64,000 nucleotides of DNA from positions 37,484,106-37,548,105 of the forward strand of contig CP136063.1 in NCBI GenBank assembly GCA_032622095.1, in the 5' to 3' direction. Source of the stretch: Siphonodentalium dalli (taxonomy: Eukaryota; Mollusca; Scaphopoda; Gadilida; Siphonodentaliidae). The position numbers were made by a program, and so were the translations under genes. The notes below the pieces were generated by a model. That model was given only the letters and a program-made list of their open reading frames with translations, had not been told where the DNA came from and made no database searches. Positions within the stretch are counted from its first letter, which is position 1; every line of letters starts with the position of its first letter. Below are positions 46,888 to 60,523 of this stretch, in pieces.

Positions 46888-47637
46888 TTGAGAATGCCAG
46901 ATAAAAGGTCAACTACAATGAGCTCCACGTCAGATGCGGACGATAGCATCAATAAAGATCAACCAAAGTCGCAACAGAATAGAAATAGTAAGCAAACAGT
47001 CCAAAACAAGAAACAGAAAACTACGACGGTTTCATCACAGTCGACAATAAATTTCGCCTCAGATAAATCAAAATCATCTCCACAGAATGCACCTAACACT
47101 CCTATCGGAGATATTCTATCTGCAATCAATTCAAAACTTTCGAACATGGCCACAAATCAAAACTCTTGAAAGGAAGTGCTTAGAATTACAGCATAAAACA
47201 ATGATTTAGAGCAGCAAGGAAGAAAGGATAGCATAAGGGTTTATGGAGTAGAAGATGATCAGCAGAAAGAAACATCAGAGGAGAGTGAAGCAAAGGTGAT
47301 AAAAGCACTGAAAAAAAATTGGAAATGAAACTGAATGGTGAAGACATAAGTATAGCACATAGGCTTGGAAATTTCTCTGTCGATAATAACAGAGGAATCA
47401 TTGTAAAATTCATCTCAAGAAAAACAAAGGACTGTGTTGTTAAACAAAGAAAACTATTCAAAGGCACAAAAGTAGTGATAAAGGAGGACCTAACACAGAT
47501 AAATTCAAACATATTGAGGAAGTCAAAAGAGTATGCCTCAGTGGAAGATGCCTGGTCAGTTGGTGGCAAATTATATGTAAAATATTGTGACAAAACCATG
47601 AAGAATAAGAAAATTCAATCTCTTTCTGATATTTGAA
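46888..47637 (+). pseudogene. LINE ORF1p-like protein, frameshifted
   Basis: ORF1 proteins coat LINE RNA and act as chaperones. The N-terminus (from MRMPDKRSTTMSS) is Ser/Gln/Lys-rich and disordered. Coiled-coil-like pieces follow in shifted frames, then an RRM-type start (KDSIRVYGVEDD) and, after a frameshift in an A8 run near 47317, ISIAHRLGNF, GIIVKFISRK, VVIKEDLTQIN and DAWSVGGKLYVKY. The AHRLG and GTKVVIKEDLT patterns are characteristic of L1-like ORF1p. At least one stop (47167) and two frameshifts. No ORF2 follows in the next 3 kb, so it is truncated or a lone ORF1 copy. It need not belong to the LINE at 50.5 kb. Confidence 0.7.
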
Positions 47638-48415
47638 TATATAGAATAGCTGACAGCACAAAGATCATGTATACATATTATATAATATATTGATACTATA
47701 TAAAGATCCATATGACAAAGTGATTATATATATATATATATATGTATGTCTGATTTAGAAAGACCATGTTGAATATACATGCTAAGAAATGCTCAAATAA
47801 TTGCAAGTAAAATAAATACATGTACGAATTTAACAAAACTCAGAGTTAAAATAATATTCTTTACAAGGTGGTAGTTAATACAATGGGGCCTAATAATATT
47901 CTGAAAAGTCCAGTTTGCTTTGATGTGGATGTCTAATATATTGAGATGAAAGAACATTGCTTAAGAAATAAATTATGGATTTGGTTGGATAAATATATCT
48001 TATTTAGCTAATACAACATTGAAGATGGAATATATGTAAGCCATGGAATTCTTTGTCCATTTATTCCAAATATTACTGGTACCTTTAAAGGACAGTTGAC
48101 CTAAAATTACAAAGGACAATTTCTTCGTCACAAACATTAGTATACATTAAAGAAAATCAGTATGGATCACATATGCACCTTTAAATAGTATCATATGCAT
48201 CCATACAGCAGTAAATATGTCTATATAAGCATGGGTATGACCATTGTGATCTATGATTGCAATTACGAAAGTGTATATACATAGATAAGTATATATTTCT
48301 ATATTTTTCATTATGCAGGTATCATGGGTTCTGGAATATGTTCATATATTTATGCATATATATTTTTCCAAAAGTATGGGTATGACAACCCCTCGTTATA
48401 TGTTCTTTCTGTTAT
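47638..48415. other. Gene-free AT-rich stretch
   Basis: (TA)n microsatellite at about 47725-47745. No LINE ORF2 or poly(A) tail recognised. Confidence 0.4.
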
Positions 48416-49110
48416 TATTGATGAAAAGCAGCTGAATAGTAAGTTAATGTAACCAAATGCTAACACTTGAACCATTTACAAATGTCCACTCTCAATGTGA
48501 ACTTTTTTGTCACATCCTTTTGTATTAATTTGGATAAAAAAGTCTGGAACCCCTTTAATATGCATGATATGTATGCAACCCTGATCCATGAACACAAAAC
48601 CTATGTATAAATGCATGAGTGTGAACATATGCTCTATCAATAATTAATTAGGTATATATGTATATATGTGTGTATATGAATGTGTATGTATATGTGTACA
48701 TATATATGTATGTATATATATATATATATGTATATATACATAAGGATTACTGTCATGTGGACTGTTTTTATGGAGATGTAACAGTGAGGTGAGTGGACAT
48801 AATTTGTGTAAAACCCGAAGGGTTTTACATACAAGTTATGTCCACTTACCTCACCGTTACATCTCCCATAGCAGATGAGGCCATACAGCTGAATAGTAAC
48901 TTAAGGTAACCAAATGCTAACACTTGAACCCTTTTACAAATATCCACTTTCAATGTCAAACTGTAGTATAAATTTGGACATAATCAGTCTAGAACACAAT
49001 ATACCTCTTTAATATGTATGGCATGCATGCATCCCTTATCCCTCAACACAAAATATTTGTATACATGAATCAGTGTGAACATATGCTCTATCAACCATTA
49101 ACTATGTATA
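48416..49110. repeat. ~450-bp direct duplication split by a microsatellite and a hairpin
   Basis: Shared blocks 'cagctgaatagtaa', 'accaaatgctaacacttgaa', 'ctctttaatatg' or 'cctttaatatgcatg', and 'gtgtgaacatatgctctatc' occur at 48425-48650 and 48880-49110. Between them lie a (TA)n/(TATG)n microsatellite (48651-48745) and the long hairpin. Confidence 0.85.
48769..48870. repeat. Long hairpin, ~48-bp arms
   Basis: The left arm starts TATGGAGATGTAACAGTGAG; the right arm ends its complement CTCACCGTTACATCTCCCATA. The loop is GAAG-like, next to AAACCC/GGGTTTT. A few mismatches only, so the arms are recent or selected. Confidence 0.9.
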
Positions 49111-50515
49111 TATACATGAACATCACTATGCAATCACAAAATATCTAAAACTGACATCTTAACTCCTGATATCATTCTCTAAAAATTATATTATCGATAA
49201 ATATTAATATAGAACATATACTAGATGCCATATTCTAATATATCCGAGTGGATGATACTCATATTCTAAAAAATATTCTGCCATTTATTTTATACAAATT
49301 ATTGCTCTGGAAATTTGCATGGCGATTCCCATTTGAGGTTACTCAACTTACCCACTTGTCTTGATCCCTCAAGGAAACCGAATCATCAGTGTCATACTCC
49401 AGAACCATATGTTTCAAGGAAGTTATTGATAAGTCCATTACATATGTACATACATAACACCCCTAATCATAATATATACGTGACATTGTGACAGCTTCAA
49501 AACGTACACTCACGACACACCGATGTATTCTGGTAAGGTTGTGTCAACGCTGAGACAATATAACTGGCAAAGTATGCTTTGATCACAACAAACACCTCAC
49601 GACACCGATTCTGTGTCATACACTCAGCCACATAACCTCTCCTCGAATCGTGAAACATGTATTGCAAGATCAGCAATTCGATAATAATTGCATCGAATCA
49701 ACATGATTGCGTGACCCCGATTCAACTCATACTTCATGGATACACCGACACGCATGGGTAATCACGTGTATTCCTCGTAAAATATTGGCCTATAATATGT
49801 AAGCTTGCAATGACTAGTTTGTCATCCTTTTGGACCTCCCCCCCCCCCCCACAATTCAATTCCCCGACCGCGTCACCATTTCCACATAATCCCAGTCAAA
49901 ATTCCCTCCCCTGTAACAATTAACTCATTACCCAGTCCTTGCACACACTGCGATACATACGAGCAGACGATATTAATTTCACAGTCAGATCAAACTCGCC
50001 CAGATGTATGTTATAGCAGGACTAGTTTGCAATCGTTTGGACCGCCACCCACTCGACAATCTCATGACAAAGATGACTTATCTCTTCCAACACTTTCTGT
50101 ATCCAATTAACAACAATTTCTGACATCACGAAATATATCATCTTGTCGCTCCATAAAATGGGACAGGACATGTTACTAAATTTAAACACTTTCGGGTAAT
50201 TTAACAGAAATGTTGACAATTTAACATAAATGTTGTTGTAAACAGTTTTGGTGGGAAGAGAAACCCATTCTACCTACCCCCCCCCCCCCCCACATACACC
50301 ACCCTAGACAATACTGCTGACGATATCAACCTACATTCCAAACGATTGTAAACCAAATCTAATTGTATGACATACATCTGTTTTGTATCACGCTTAATCT
50401 ATAGTTCCCACCATATATTGAACTTGTTAATATTATATGCAATTTGATTATATTTGTAGGTTGTATGTTTTATATCACGGACTTGAATCAACTGTTATCT
50501 GTACATTAATCATGT
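49111..50515. other. Gene-free stretch with C-runs
   Basis: C-runs at 49838-49851 and 50277-50291. The phrase 'gactagtttg(t/c)' + 'atc.tttggacc' occurs at about 49811 and 50021. No gene recognised. Confidence 0.4.
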
Positions 50516-53148
50516 TTGGTCGGTTGGGTTTCTCGAATACACATCAACATAAATGCTCGGTTGGATTACATCAGGACAAGAAAGATAACTCCATCTTTAA
50601 AACTGATGACAGGTAGATTCTCACTGGGCGATGTTCAGGGAAGTAACTCTTTAAATCTCAAAACCTTATTGCATGGATTACCAGACGATGGTAATGAGAA
50701 CATGTGCTCACCATGTAGCTTTGCTAACCTCTCTTGTGATTATTACTCACCGTTGCAACTACAGGAAAATATAGATGTCTCATAATCTGATTTTTCAATT
50801 CTTGGTCTAAATTGCCGAAGCCTGAATGCTAACTGGGATCCACTTATAAATCTCCCAACAGATATAACTAACTCTAAACATCCTATCGATATACTAGCTC
50901 TGACGGAAATATTCAAAATACGAGAAGAATATTCTCTTCCTGGGTATCATCAATTCCAATTCATATCACGGCCAGATGACGATGATGACCTAACGATATT
51001 CATCCCACATGTTATTGAGACTATATTCATAGAAATTGACTCGTGGCACTCATCGTGTGCAGTGGCATCCATCTACAGACCAAATACGGCCCCTCATGCA
51101 GATATCGATATATTTATAGATAAAATTTCAAGTGTGGTTGAACAATTAAATGATTCAGGGACAAAAGCATATCTCATAGGAGACTTCAACATCGACTTGC
51201 TTAACTTTCAGTCGCATACGAAAACTAACAACTTCATTGAAACTATGTTTGAAAATGGATTCTTACCTGCAATTACCAAACCTACACGTGTAACCGACCA
51301 CTCGGCAACACTCATTGATAATATTTTTACTAATAACAATGTTTCCCGTGCCGAAACTGGGATAATCCTCTCAGATGTGTCAGACCATTTTGCTACATTT
51401 TATTCCGAATATCACGATCATAAGTATATAAAAGCGAGCAGTCCTACCGAGAAACGTATAATGAGTAAAGAGAACACAGACAAATTTAAATCAATACTTC
51501 AACAACAAGATTTTCGATATGTCTTCGATAGTACTTCACCAAACCAAGCTTATGATAATTTTCTTTCAATTTATATATGGGCGTTTAATGAATCATTTCC
51601 ATTGGTCCGATCTAAACCACCAACTAAATCTATAAAGAAACAACCTTGGATGACAAAAGGTCTCATTAACTCCTCCTTAGTTAAGAATAAACTTTACATA
51701 ACAAAACTAAAAGCTCCTTGTGATAACAACGCTGAGAAATATAAAATATATTGTCGAATATACAAATCCTTAATTAGGAAAAGCAAAAAACTATACTACG
51801 ACAATATTCTCCACGAAAATAGATTTGACATGCGACGTACATGGATCATCCTGAAAGACGCTCTTAAAGTAACAAATAACACTCCAAAAATACCAACTAA
51901 CATATCAAATGGAGACATTATAATTTCGCAACCAGAGAAAATAGCTCAAGAATTTAACGATTATTTTGCGAAAATAGGTAAAAAAAACTATCTAACTGAT
52001 TCCAATGCCAAAAACTTTTTCATGTTCCCAACAGATACAAATGAAGTTTTGAAACTCTCGAATGACATCACTGGAAAAGTAACCACAGATATCAATAACC
52101 TGTCATCAAAATTAATGAAACAGACCATACCCGAAACGTCACCAGCGTTAACGCATATATTCAATCTATCATTTAAACAAGGTATCTTTCCCGATAGGAT
52201 GGAAATATCAAAAGTAATTCCACTTTATAAAAGTGAATCTCCCGATAAAATAACGAACTATAGGCCAATAAGCATTCTGCCCGTTTTCTCGAAGTTGTTG
52301 GAAAAACTCATGCATAAAAGGCTTTTTTCGTTTCTCGAGAAACATGAAATCTTACATAAAAATCAATATGGCTTCCGTAAGAATCACTCTACCATACATC
52401 CTTTGATGCACCTTCTAGATCATGTAGCAACAAATAATGACAAGCCAACGAAGGATTCTACATTAGCGATTTTCATAGACTTATCAAAAGCATTCGATAC
52501 AATTAACCACGATATTTTATTGAAAAAGTTAGAATATTATGGAATTCGGAGGGTTTCCAATGAATGGTTTAAGAGTTATTTAAAGGGGAGAAAACAATAC
52601 GTTGATTGTCTTGGTCAAACGTCCGGTTTTGCGAATATAACGTGTGGTGTGCCCCAAGGATCTGTTCTTGGCCCGAATATTTTTCTTCTGTATGTTAACG
52701 ATATGCCCAAATGTACCTCGATGAACTTACTATCATTTGCCAATGATACCACGCTTTACTTTTCTGGTCATGATAGGAAACAGTTAAAAAAATCATCAAC
52801 AGCTGAACTAAAAAACATTTTTGAATGGTGTTGTTGCAATAAACTATCTATCAATGCAACTAAAAGTAAATTCATGTTAATCCACCCCAGAGGTAACGAG
52901 GACAAGTAGAGAAATTTCACACTGAAATTGAATAACATGGAACTAACTAGAGTTGGGAATCAAATGCGAGTGAAATCAATACAAAAAATTAGGCATTTTG
53001 ATCGATGAAAATTTGACTTTTAAAAACCATATATCAATGATACAACGTAAACTGTACCACACTCTCTACTTACACACTAAATATCGAGTAGCTAAATTTG
53101 GGTGGTTAAAATATTCCAACGACTTTTATAGCATTATAAGGAAATAAC
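50516..53148 (+). pseudogene. LINE ORF2 (APE-type endonuclease and reverse transcriptase), inactive
   Basis: One frame runs from 50516 to 52909 with a single TAA at 50783. N-terminal part: cysteine-containing CSPCSF and CDYYSP. Endonuclease: LGLNCRSLNANWD, ILALTE, ASIYRPN, GDFNIDL, SDHFATF; the usual Gly-Gly stretch after FISRPDD is lost. Reverse transcriptase: NYRPISILPVFSKLLEK, YGFRKNHST, IFIDLSKAFDT, GVPQGSVLGP and, in place of FADD, FAND (Asn codon at 52742). After 52909 the frame shifts and LGILIDENLTFKNHIS continues to 53148. It resembles jockey/CR1/L2-group LINEs. The missing catalytic Asp, the stop and the frameshift make it dead. No target duplication or tail identified. Confidence 0.88.
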
Positions 53149-53660
53149 TTAAAACATTAAATGTGATTTTGTTTTGTTTTCGCGGGTTTTCTTGAGTTTA
53201 ATGTCATTAAGTATGACCCTATTTCTCCTTACATATTCACACTAAGAAGCCCACACAATTGCTATGTTTCCATGGGATTTAATGTCATTACGTGTGATCT
53301 AATATCTCAATAATCTGAGGCAAGAGTACGCCTGCTAAAAGCGAATTATAACAGTGGGGCTATAACGCTCAATGCATACTGGAGGCTATAACAAACTGCG
53401 CAGCAGAATATCGCTGAATTGACGAGTATGAGATGAGCCTAACTGCAGTTGTGACTTTGTTTAAAGGCCCACTTAATTTTCGAGTCATTGATTCTTGTTA
53501 TAGTATATACGGTTTTAATAAGAATTTATGCCATGAAATTTGAATTAAATACTATAATTCATCACCATTTGAAACGCAGAATACTTCTATCTCCTATTTT
53601 GAAAAACCTTTAAAAAACCGCGACAAGTCGTGCGTCGTATATCTAGCAATTAGCAACTAA
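53149..53660. other. Gene-free stretch after the LINE
   Basis: No repeat ends or coding motifs recognised. Confidence 0.4.
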
Positions 53661-54240
53661 CATGTCCTCTTCGGCTTTCCATAGATTCAACGTAATTTGA
53701 TACTTAGGGGTATTTGTGTCCGGGAAGTGTTTTGGACAGGTCAAATCATGACCCCGACCTGATCTTGACATTTAAAACTGTCAATGCAATGTCAATTTAG
53801 GTAAAACGGACGAATTTCGGCGAAATTTGATACCTAGGGATACTTTTGTCCGGGGAGTGTTTTGAACGGGTCAAATCGGGACCTTGACCTTCAATGTGGT
53901 CAATCAAAGGTCAATTCGGGTAAACGGATGGATTTCGACGAACTTTGATACCTATGGGTACTTTTGCCGGGGGAGTGTTTTGGACGGGTCAAATCATGAC
54001 TCCGACCTTACCTTGACCTTCAAAATCGTTAATTAAAGTTCAAGTGGTGTAAAACGGACGGATTTCGACGAAATTTGATACCTAGGGGTATTTTTCTCCG
54101 GGGTGGGGGTGTTTTGAACGGGTCAAATCATGACCCTGACCTGACCTTGACTTTCGAAATAGTCAATTCAAGGTCAAATCGCGCCTTTCGCCGGAAATCA
54201 GATGGGAAACAGCCCGGACGAAGTCGGGCCCATCAGCTTG
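53661..54240 (+). mobile_element. Helitron-like element with internal ~125-bp minisatellite
   Basis: Four units (from about 53690, 53815, 53935 and 54055) share 'aatttgatacctaggg.tac', 'gtgttttg.acgggtcaaat' and 'ctgaccttgac'. The right end is a hairpin AGCCCGGACGAAGTCGGGCC, then 'catcag' and CTTG at 54240, a close variant of the CTAG ends elsewhere in the window. The 5' TC end was not found. No protein coded. Confidence 0.65.
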
Positions 54241-55560
54241 TGTAATAAAGAAGACAGTTTGAAGAATGTAATGTATAACTCGAGAAACGGGAAAACTTCA
54301 AATATGGAAGTATGCAAATTTCCCACATAAAATTTGAAAGCTAGTTTATAGTATAATTATATTATAATTTATATTTATGGCTAATAATATGATATTGGTG
54401 GCGTTACCATTTCTGACTATGGTTTTCTTGTTTTTATATAGTATGGCTTATACAGGGTATATATGCGACTCCGGTCGTGACGCTGTTTGATGGTGGACAA
54501 TTGTGTTCGTCGTGTGACAAGGTTGGCCGTGAATTATAATGTATAGTCCATTGTTCATTGGAGGTCGTTGTGCAACTCCTTCCTGTTAGGTTATCCACAA
54601 TGACAGATCGTCCATTGTTCATTCAACCTCTGTTATCACTGCTCTCATACTTGTCGGATAACTCCAGTCGTCAGGCGTTCTGTGCCACGCCATGTAGGTG
54701 TACACACGACATAACAGTGCTGTTGTGGATGTACATGTAGGGGGCGTTGTATTATCACAAAACGTCGAATTAATCAACCGAAGTAAGAGGTGTTAGGTTG
54801 GACATTTCCGACGCTGGGAAATTAAGCTCGATCCCAGTCTATATGCTTGGATTTTGCTATTTTCATATTCCAATTTCTTTATTTTCTCACACCGAGCCGA
54901 TACAGTGTATCTTGTTCGTCCCTCCCCATAGCTTTGTGAATTTATCTGGAGACAGTCTATTAGATGTTAAGATTTATTGCAATTTTCAGGTCAGATCTAG
55001 AACAATCTCATATTTGGCAGAACCATGTTTCGCCCAGTAGATTATGTTGAACTTTCCGGCTAGTGACCACAGGGTGCGTATGGACTGGTTGAAGATGTGG
55101 TGCAGTTGGAATTAGGAAGGTGTGCATCCCCACAAAGGAGAACATCTAGTCACGTCACTGATTCTTATAGTGAGTTGGACATATCCATTACAAAGTTACT
55201 GATATGTTTTCCTGGTTCATACTATTCCTCACGTCTCAATTATGTCACCAAACCCATTCTACATAACTATACACACCGCTGAGTCTCTATAAAATTATAC
55301 GCATAGTGTATACCGACATGCATACTACTTGTGGCTTGTTACTGATCGCGATTTAGGCATAATATATTGACAAATATAAATGGCAAATCTGATAGATTTG
55401 GTCAATCTCATCATGGGCAGAATGTGTCGTTAACGCGATAGTGAAGATACCTTGTGCATTCCGCCGTTACCAAATAAACTACCTGGTTTAAGATAACCCC
55501 ACTTGGTGAATACGGTCCATGGTCTCAGGCAGATATAGCACAGTCTGAATCACTAGTGTC
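54241..55560. other. Gene-free stretch with one dispersed repeat
   Basis: 54361-54430 ('atttatggctaataatatga', 'gcgttaccatttctga') recurs at 61753-61825. The remainder shows nothing recognisable. Confidence 0.45.
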
Positions 55561-56060
55561 AACCCTCATATCCTATTCTGATTAAAAAATAGACTACACC
55601 ATCATGATCCAACTGCAAATACGCTGCCTTTTTCCGTTTAAGACCCTATCAATTTAACTATCAATCGTTGCAGTAAGTGACCCGATATATTGCTATATGC
55701 GGAAAAGGATACCCGATTTTCACCCAGAAATGCGCACAGAATGAAGCGCTCGGGTCACCCTTCTGTCGTATTCTAATTCAACACAGACTACAATATCGTG
55801 ATCTAACTGCAAATACGATGCCTTTTCCGTATAAGACCATATCAATTTAACAATTGTTTGTTGTGACAAGTAACCGCATTTATCGCTATATGCGAGAAAA
55901 TGGTACCCTGTTATCTATTGCTGGCATCGAACACTCACATAATTACATTACGCCATATTATAGAGTTTTAGATCTAGCTTGCAAGTCAAATAACAGTCAC
56001 CATGAAGCGTTTTTCGTGGAGGGGCGGAGAATACTAATTTATTGCAGATAATTAAACTGT
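55561..56060. repeat. Tandem duplication, ~210-bp period
   Basis: 55575-55760 and 55785-55920 share 'gactacaatatcgtgatc' or 'gactacaccatcatgatcc', 'aactgcaaatacg.tgcc' and 'atcgctatatgcg'. The following ~95 bp (55917-56010) recurs at 56762-56856 with 'cgaacactcacataattaca' and 'ttacgccatattataga'. Confidence 0.85.
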
Positions 56061-57588
56061 ATACGAAAACTCGTCATATAATCTATTGGTGGAATCGAAT
56101 ATTCAAATAACTTTACTACAAAGAATTGATGTTCATTATATAGAGTCGTTTGAATGAAAGTATTGCTCCAATATTTTGTATCAAATTATTTGAGTGTTAG
56201 ATTCAGACAATCGGTTAGATTGAGAACCGGAAATCGGACATGTCACGGAGTTTGGAGATCAGGGTGAAAATCTGAATGGTATAATCATCACCAACTTACA
56301 CATGGTCGATCTGGCGACCAGGAGCTGGAGTGTTTTCTGCGACTCTGGATAAGACTTGAGACAGATTGAGTTACCGATACCCACCCCATCTCCACAGCAA
56401 GGAATTATTTGAAGATAGAATAAGAAGCAATGACGCGTCAACTAATACACTTCGTATCAAACTCAAATAGCAGTGCCATGTGTAGTGACTTGCCTGTTTG
56501 TATGTAGAAGCTCCCTGATTTCACGTAGTGAGTTTCCCCCTTGTTCGTGGGACTAATATGTGACAGTATTACTTTTTATGCTTACTCATCACTTGACTGG
56601 AATTTGCTAGGAACAGGCATGTCTCATTATACATAGGCCAACCGTGTGTAAAACATTCAATATGCTCCTTTGACTGACAAGGGAGAAGCTCCCCATGTGG
56701 GGTCGAACACATTCAGTTTCGTTTCCGGTTACAGCTTCTCGGCCTGACCTTGCCTGCAATCTATTGCTGAAGTCGAACACTCACATAATTACATTACGCC
56801 ATATTATAGATTTTTAGAACTAACTTGCAATTCAAATAAAAGTCAATATGAACCGCTTTGCATGATCGACCCCGATGCTGGCATGTTCATAGTGACATAA
56901 CCTGGGGGGTTGCTTCTTATTTGCCGGTGGTCGAGGTTTCGCCCATAGCTCGTCTGATCACGACTAGCTACACGCATAAAAATGTCTAGGTACCGAGGGG
57001 ATGCTAAAACGTTCCTCCCCATTAGAAGTGGCAACGTCGTAATATGGCCTCAGCCGCTGAACGCGACGTAGGACATCAATCAGTGGATCAATCAATTGTC
57101 CCTAGCATACATGATGTAACATGGTGATGCCTCGTCAGGTATCAGGCAAGAGGAGACGGTAAAGCGACTGGTTGACTTTGGATAGATTTATCTCGAGGAA
57201 ATACGACTGTTCTGTTGTGTAGCCGAATGGATGTTCATGAATGGATATGTTTATTTCAAGTAGTGAGTACACTGTTTTTCTCGTGTAGTTGGATTCCTGT
57301 TAGTATCGACTTTTCGTGTATGTAGTGATTTGAATGTGAAGTGGCACGTCAGGAATTGAGGGAACATATGTATTGTAGCAAAAGAATATAGATAGATTTA
57401 TTTGTACAATAAGCATACATACAGTTAAACTAAAGGTACAGAATTAATGATATTGTACAGGGACTGCATGGCCAATACTGACCGTCTTCCTGCAGTCCCT
57501 TAAATAAATAACAAATAATCCACTACATGGTGGTAATTGTCAAACAATAAGCATATATATATAATTTATATAATATAATATAATATTA
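56061..57588. other. Gene-free stretch containing a 95-bp dispersed copy
   Basis: Copy of 55917-56010 at 56762-56856. Minus-strand and plus-strand frames here are all short and unrecognised. TA-rich microsatellite near 57550-57586. Confidence 0.45.
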
Positions 57589-57728
57589 GTTATCTTCGGC
57601 AACATCGTGGTTACCTGGAGATTTTATACCTGGGTGTCAAATTTGAACCCGAGGCGGGGCCGAGTGGTTCAAAAAGAGACATCCAGGTATTTAATCTCCA
57701 TGTACCCCACGATGTTGCCGGAGATAAC
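57589..57728. repeat. Long hairpin, ~60-bp arms
   Basis: The left arm starts GTTATCTTCGGCAACATCGT; the right arm ends with its complement CACGATGTTGCCGGAGATAAC. The centre is CCCGAGGCGGGGCCGAGTGG between TTTGAA and TTCAAA. Confidence 0.9.
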
Positions 57729-59881
57729 GATTTGGTCCCCACAACAATAACCATGTCTCCTTAATTTAAGTGTATTTTTCATAGGTTATCCGATTAATTC
57801 ACACCAATAAGAATAATTCAGTAGCTGACCTAAGGATCCGGCGTCAGGTGACATCAAATTCGGCGTGCGAGAGCAACGTCACGATTGGTAGTTCAAGGGT
57901 CATTCATATACCCCCGATGTTTCACGTGCTCATATTCCCCCGATGTTTGGCGCACGGTCTCTTATACCCCGCTGCCAAGGGTGACGGGGAGACACGGTGA
58001 TTTAAACGTGGCGTTATAGCCAACCAGATTGCTAGTTACAACCGGATGTGGGGAACATATAATATAATATCCGCAGACCAGATTCAATTGTACATGTAGG
58101 TATCGAATGTCAACTATAGAGATTGTATGGAGATACGGACAGAAAGACAGTGAATGTTAATACTAGTTTTTGTAGCTGGTCACATCGAGTTCATTACGAT
58201 ATATTTAAATGATACGTGTGCAAATTAATTTAATTCGTTATGACCAGACAAGTGAAATATCCAGAAAGATTGACATCAATATCAATTATCAAGTAGAATT
58301 ATAATATTTAGTTATAATATTTATTTATAATATTTAGTTATAATATTTATTTCCCGGGATTCTTTTGTAATGAGCAACAGTAACAGTATTATTTTTGCAA
58401 TCGACAGTGTATTTTAATATGATTTGATGTGACAGTGTATTTGGATATGATTTGATGTGATAGAGTTTTCTTGAATGTAGCTCTAAATTTACATCCTCTT
58501 AATGTTTTATCAATTGAATTCCAAATGTCTGGGAAAGAGTGTTTTGAAAGAGATGCTGAGCATGGTGATTTCGGTGTTATTAGTCATATATTATTCACAT
58601 TTCTCGTATTTTAGCGAGATAATAAGAGTAGCACGTTTGCAACGATTTCGGTAAGTTATTTCTAGTCCAGTCATACATAAAGCAAGCTGCATTAGCTCTA
58701 AATATGTCATTGAGGTTCAAGATTCCCTCTTGTTAGAACAGAGGTTCGGTATGAGCTTTATAACTGGCATTACGATAAATACGTATTGCCTTTTTTTCTG
58801 TTTTAACACTGAATCGGAGGATGCCGATTCGCAAATGAACATAGTCTTCAAAGGGCTAGAGCCCAGTGACTGTCTAGGTCAGTATAGTGGGTTGCATGCT
58901 CGATGTCTTGTGTCGTGGGTGTCCTGCTGAAATATGTATGTGTGTGTATAACTCTGTCACGTTTTTGGCGCGTTAATAATTGTTCACCCATGCGTGCAAT
59001 GTGGCCCAAATTTGTACAACGGGCAATAATGCTATTTATTATATTTTCAGTAACTTTTTCTGCCAAAATAATAATCGTATCCCCACTCCCGGAAGTGCCA
59101 CGATGTTATCCTACTCTCAGAGGTTTATCCTACTACCAGCGACGACGGACTATTTATTCCAACCTCGCACATTCCGAATTACGTAATTCGAAGTGCACGT
59201 TTTGGGTTACTCCCCTTACACCAAAATAATTGTCTCAGTTCCAGTGCATAGTCAGATAACACAAAATACATCAAAACACAGACCACCAATGAGTTATCGA
59301 CATCAAATTCCAGCTCAGTGAATTTGCAGGATCAACACCAACTGGGAAACATTTTTGGTTACGCTACACTTCGGAATCCAAAGATCGAAATCGTGATAAA
59401 CAATTGTTCACACAAGTGCATTCGCACCAAGAAAATGAAAACAACGTTGAGATCCACTTCAAATTCCACTGACATTCGAGTGCATATTCCAAATGAAAGT
59501 GAGCAGTGATATACCATAGAACTAGGAAGGCTTATCCACACAATGACATTCCAAACAGTTACTAATTTAATCAATAAAGTTTGTTATTTGTTTGAAAAAT
59601 TCCTCGGAAAAATCCTCTTGAAGTTGGTGGCAATAGGAGAAATCAGTCAATGAAATGAGGTCACGTTCCTTGTACGGGGTAAAATACTATGGCGCGCGCG
59701 GCTATAGTAAAAAATTCATGAATGAGTGACGTAATCGATTTACCTTATTTGGGTTGTTATCTTATCATTGCGCGTAATTTAACGGAAACATTTAGGTCAA
59801 TATTCAGAATCGGAACATCTTCTCAATGCATTTTATTAGAGTTGTGTCTTGACAAACTGTTGTGGAATATATAATAAACAC
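57729..59881. other. Gene-free stretch
   Basis: A short tandem repeat 'ataatatttagttataatat' at 58300-58352. A short duplicated phrase about 'cccccgatgttt' at 57909 and 57936. No gene recognised. Confidence 0.4.
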
Positions 59882-60030
59882 AATAGTTAACTGTCATCTG
59901 CGACGAACGAAGTTTCTCCTCTCGTGAGATGCGAGGATTATTTTTCACTCGGCTAACGCCTCGTGAAAAATAATCCTGCGCATCTCACTCGAGGAGAAAC
60001 TTCGTTCGTCGCTGATGACAGTTAACTATT
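59882..60030. repeat. Long hairpin, ~65-bp arms
   Basis: The left arm starts AATAGTTAACTGTCATCTGC; the right arm ends GATGACAGTTAACTATT. The centre CTCGGCTAACGCCTCG has the same 'cgaggcg..gccgag' style as the hairpin at 57.6 kb. Confidence 0.92.
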
Positions 60031-60523
60031 GTCTATATCTGCACTCAATTATTGACACTATTTCCTATTACGTTTGTCGAAATGACGTCACATGACGTCA
60101 CACGCAAACCCACACTTGCTTTGCTATTGTAGACGAAACTTCGCGCATCAGGTGACAAAAAGAGAAGCATGACCATTTCCTTTCTGATATAGAAATGAGA
60201 ATATGGTCATGACCGCGGACACTAGAATGTAACACAGAACATTTCTGTACCCGTCATTTTGTGACGGACAACACCCTAGTATATTTAATATGACAGGATT
60301 CATTTTTCAACATAATTTCAAGAAACACAACATTCATTTTTCAAATTCACATAGCCACTTTCAGCAAGTGACTATTAATTGTGGAAAATGTACATAACAA
60401 ACATTTGCTTGTAGTTGTCAGCAGTGAAATTATTAGGATCAATTGTTGTCCCATTGTGTACCTAATTGGTCTCCATAAATATACCTAATTGGTTTCCGTA
60501 AAGTCGGTATCAAGATTACATAT
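60031..60523. other. Gene-free stretch between two hairpins
   Basis: Contains doubled 'gacgtcacatgacgtcaca' (about 60085) and doubled 'tacctaattggt(c/t)tccata' (about 60459 and 60482). TGACGTCA is the CRE core, but no gene lies nearby. Confidence 0.4.

Noticed and set aside
48637-48834. 65-residue Ile/Tyr/His frame
   Set aside because: Translation of a (TATG)n/(TA)n microsatellite.
60060-60110. Doubled TGACGTCA as a cAMP-response promoter
   Set aside because: The CRE core is present but no gene, TATA box or start codon of a plausible gene lies nearby.
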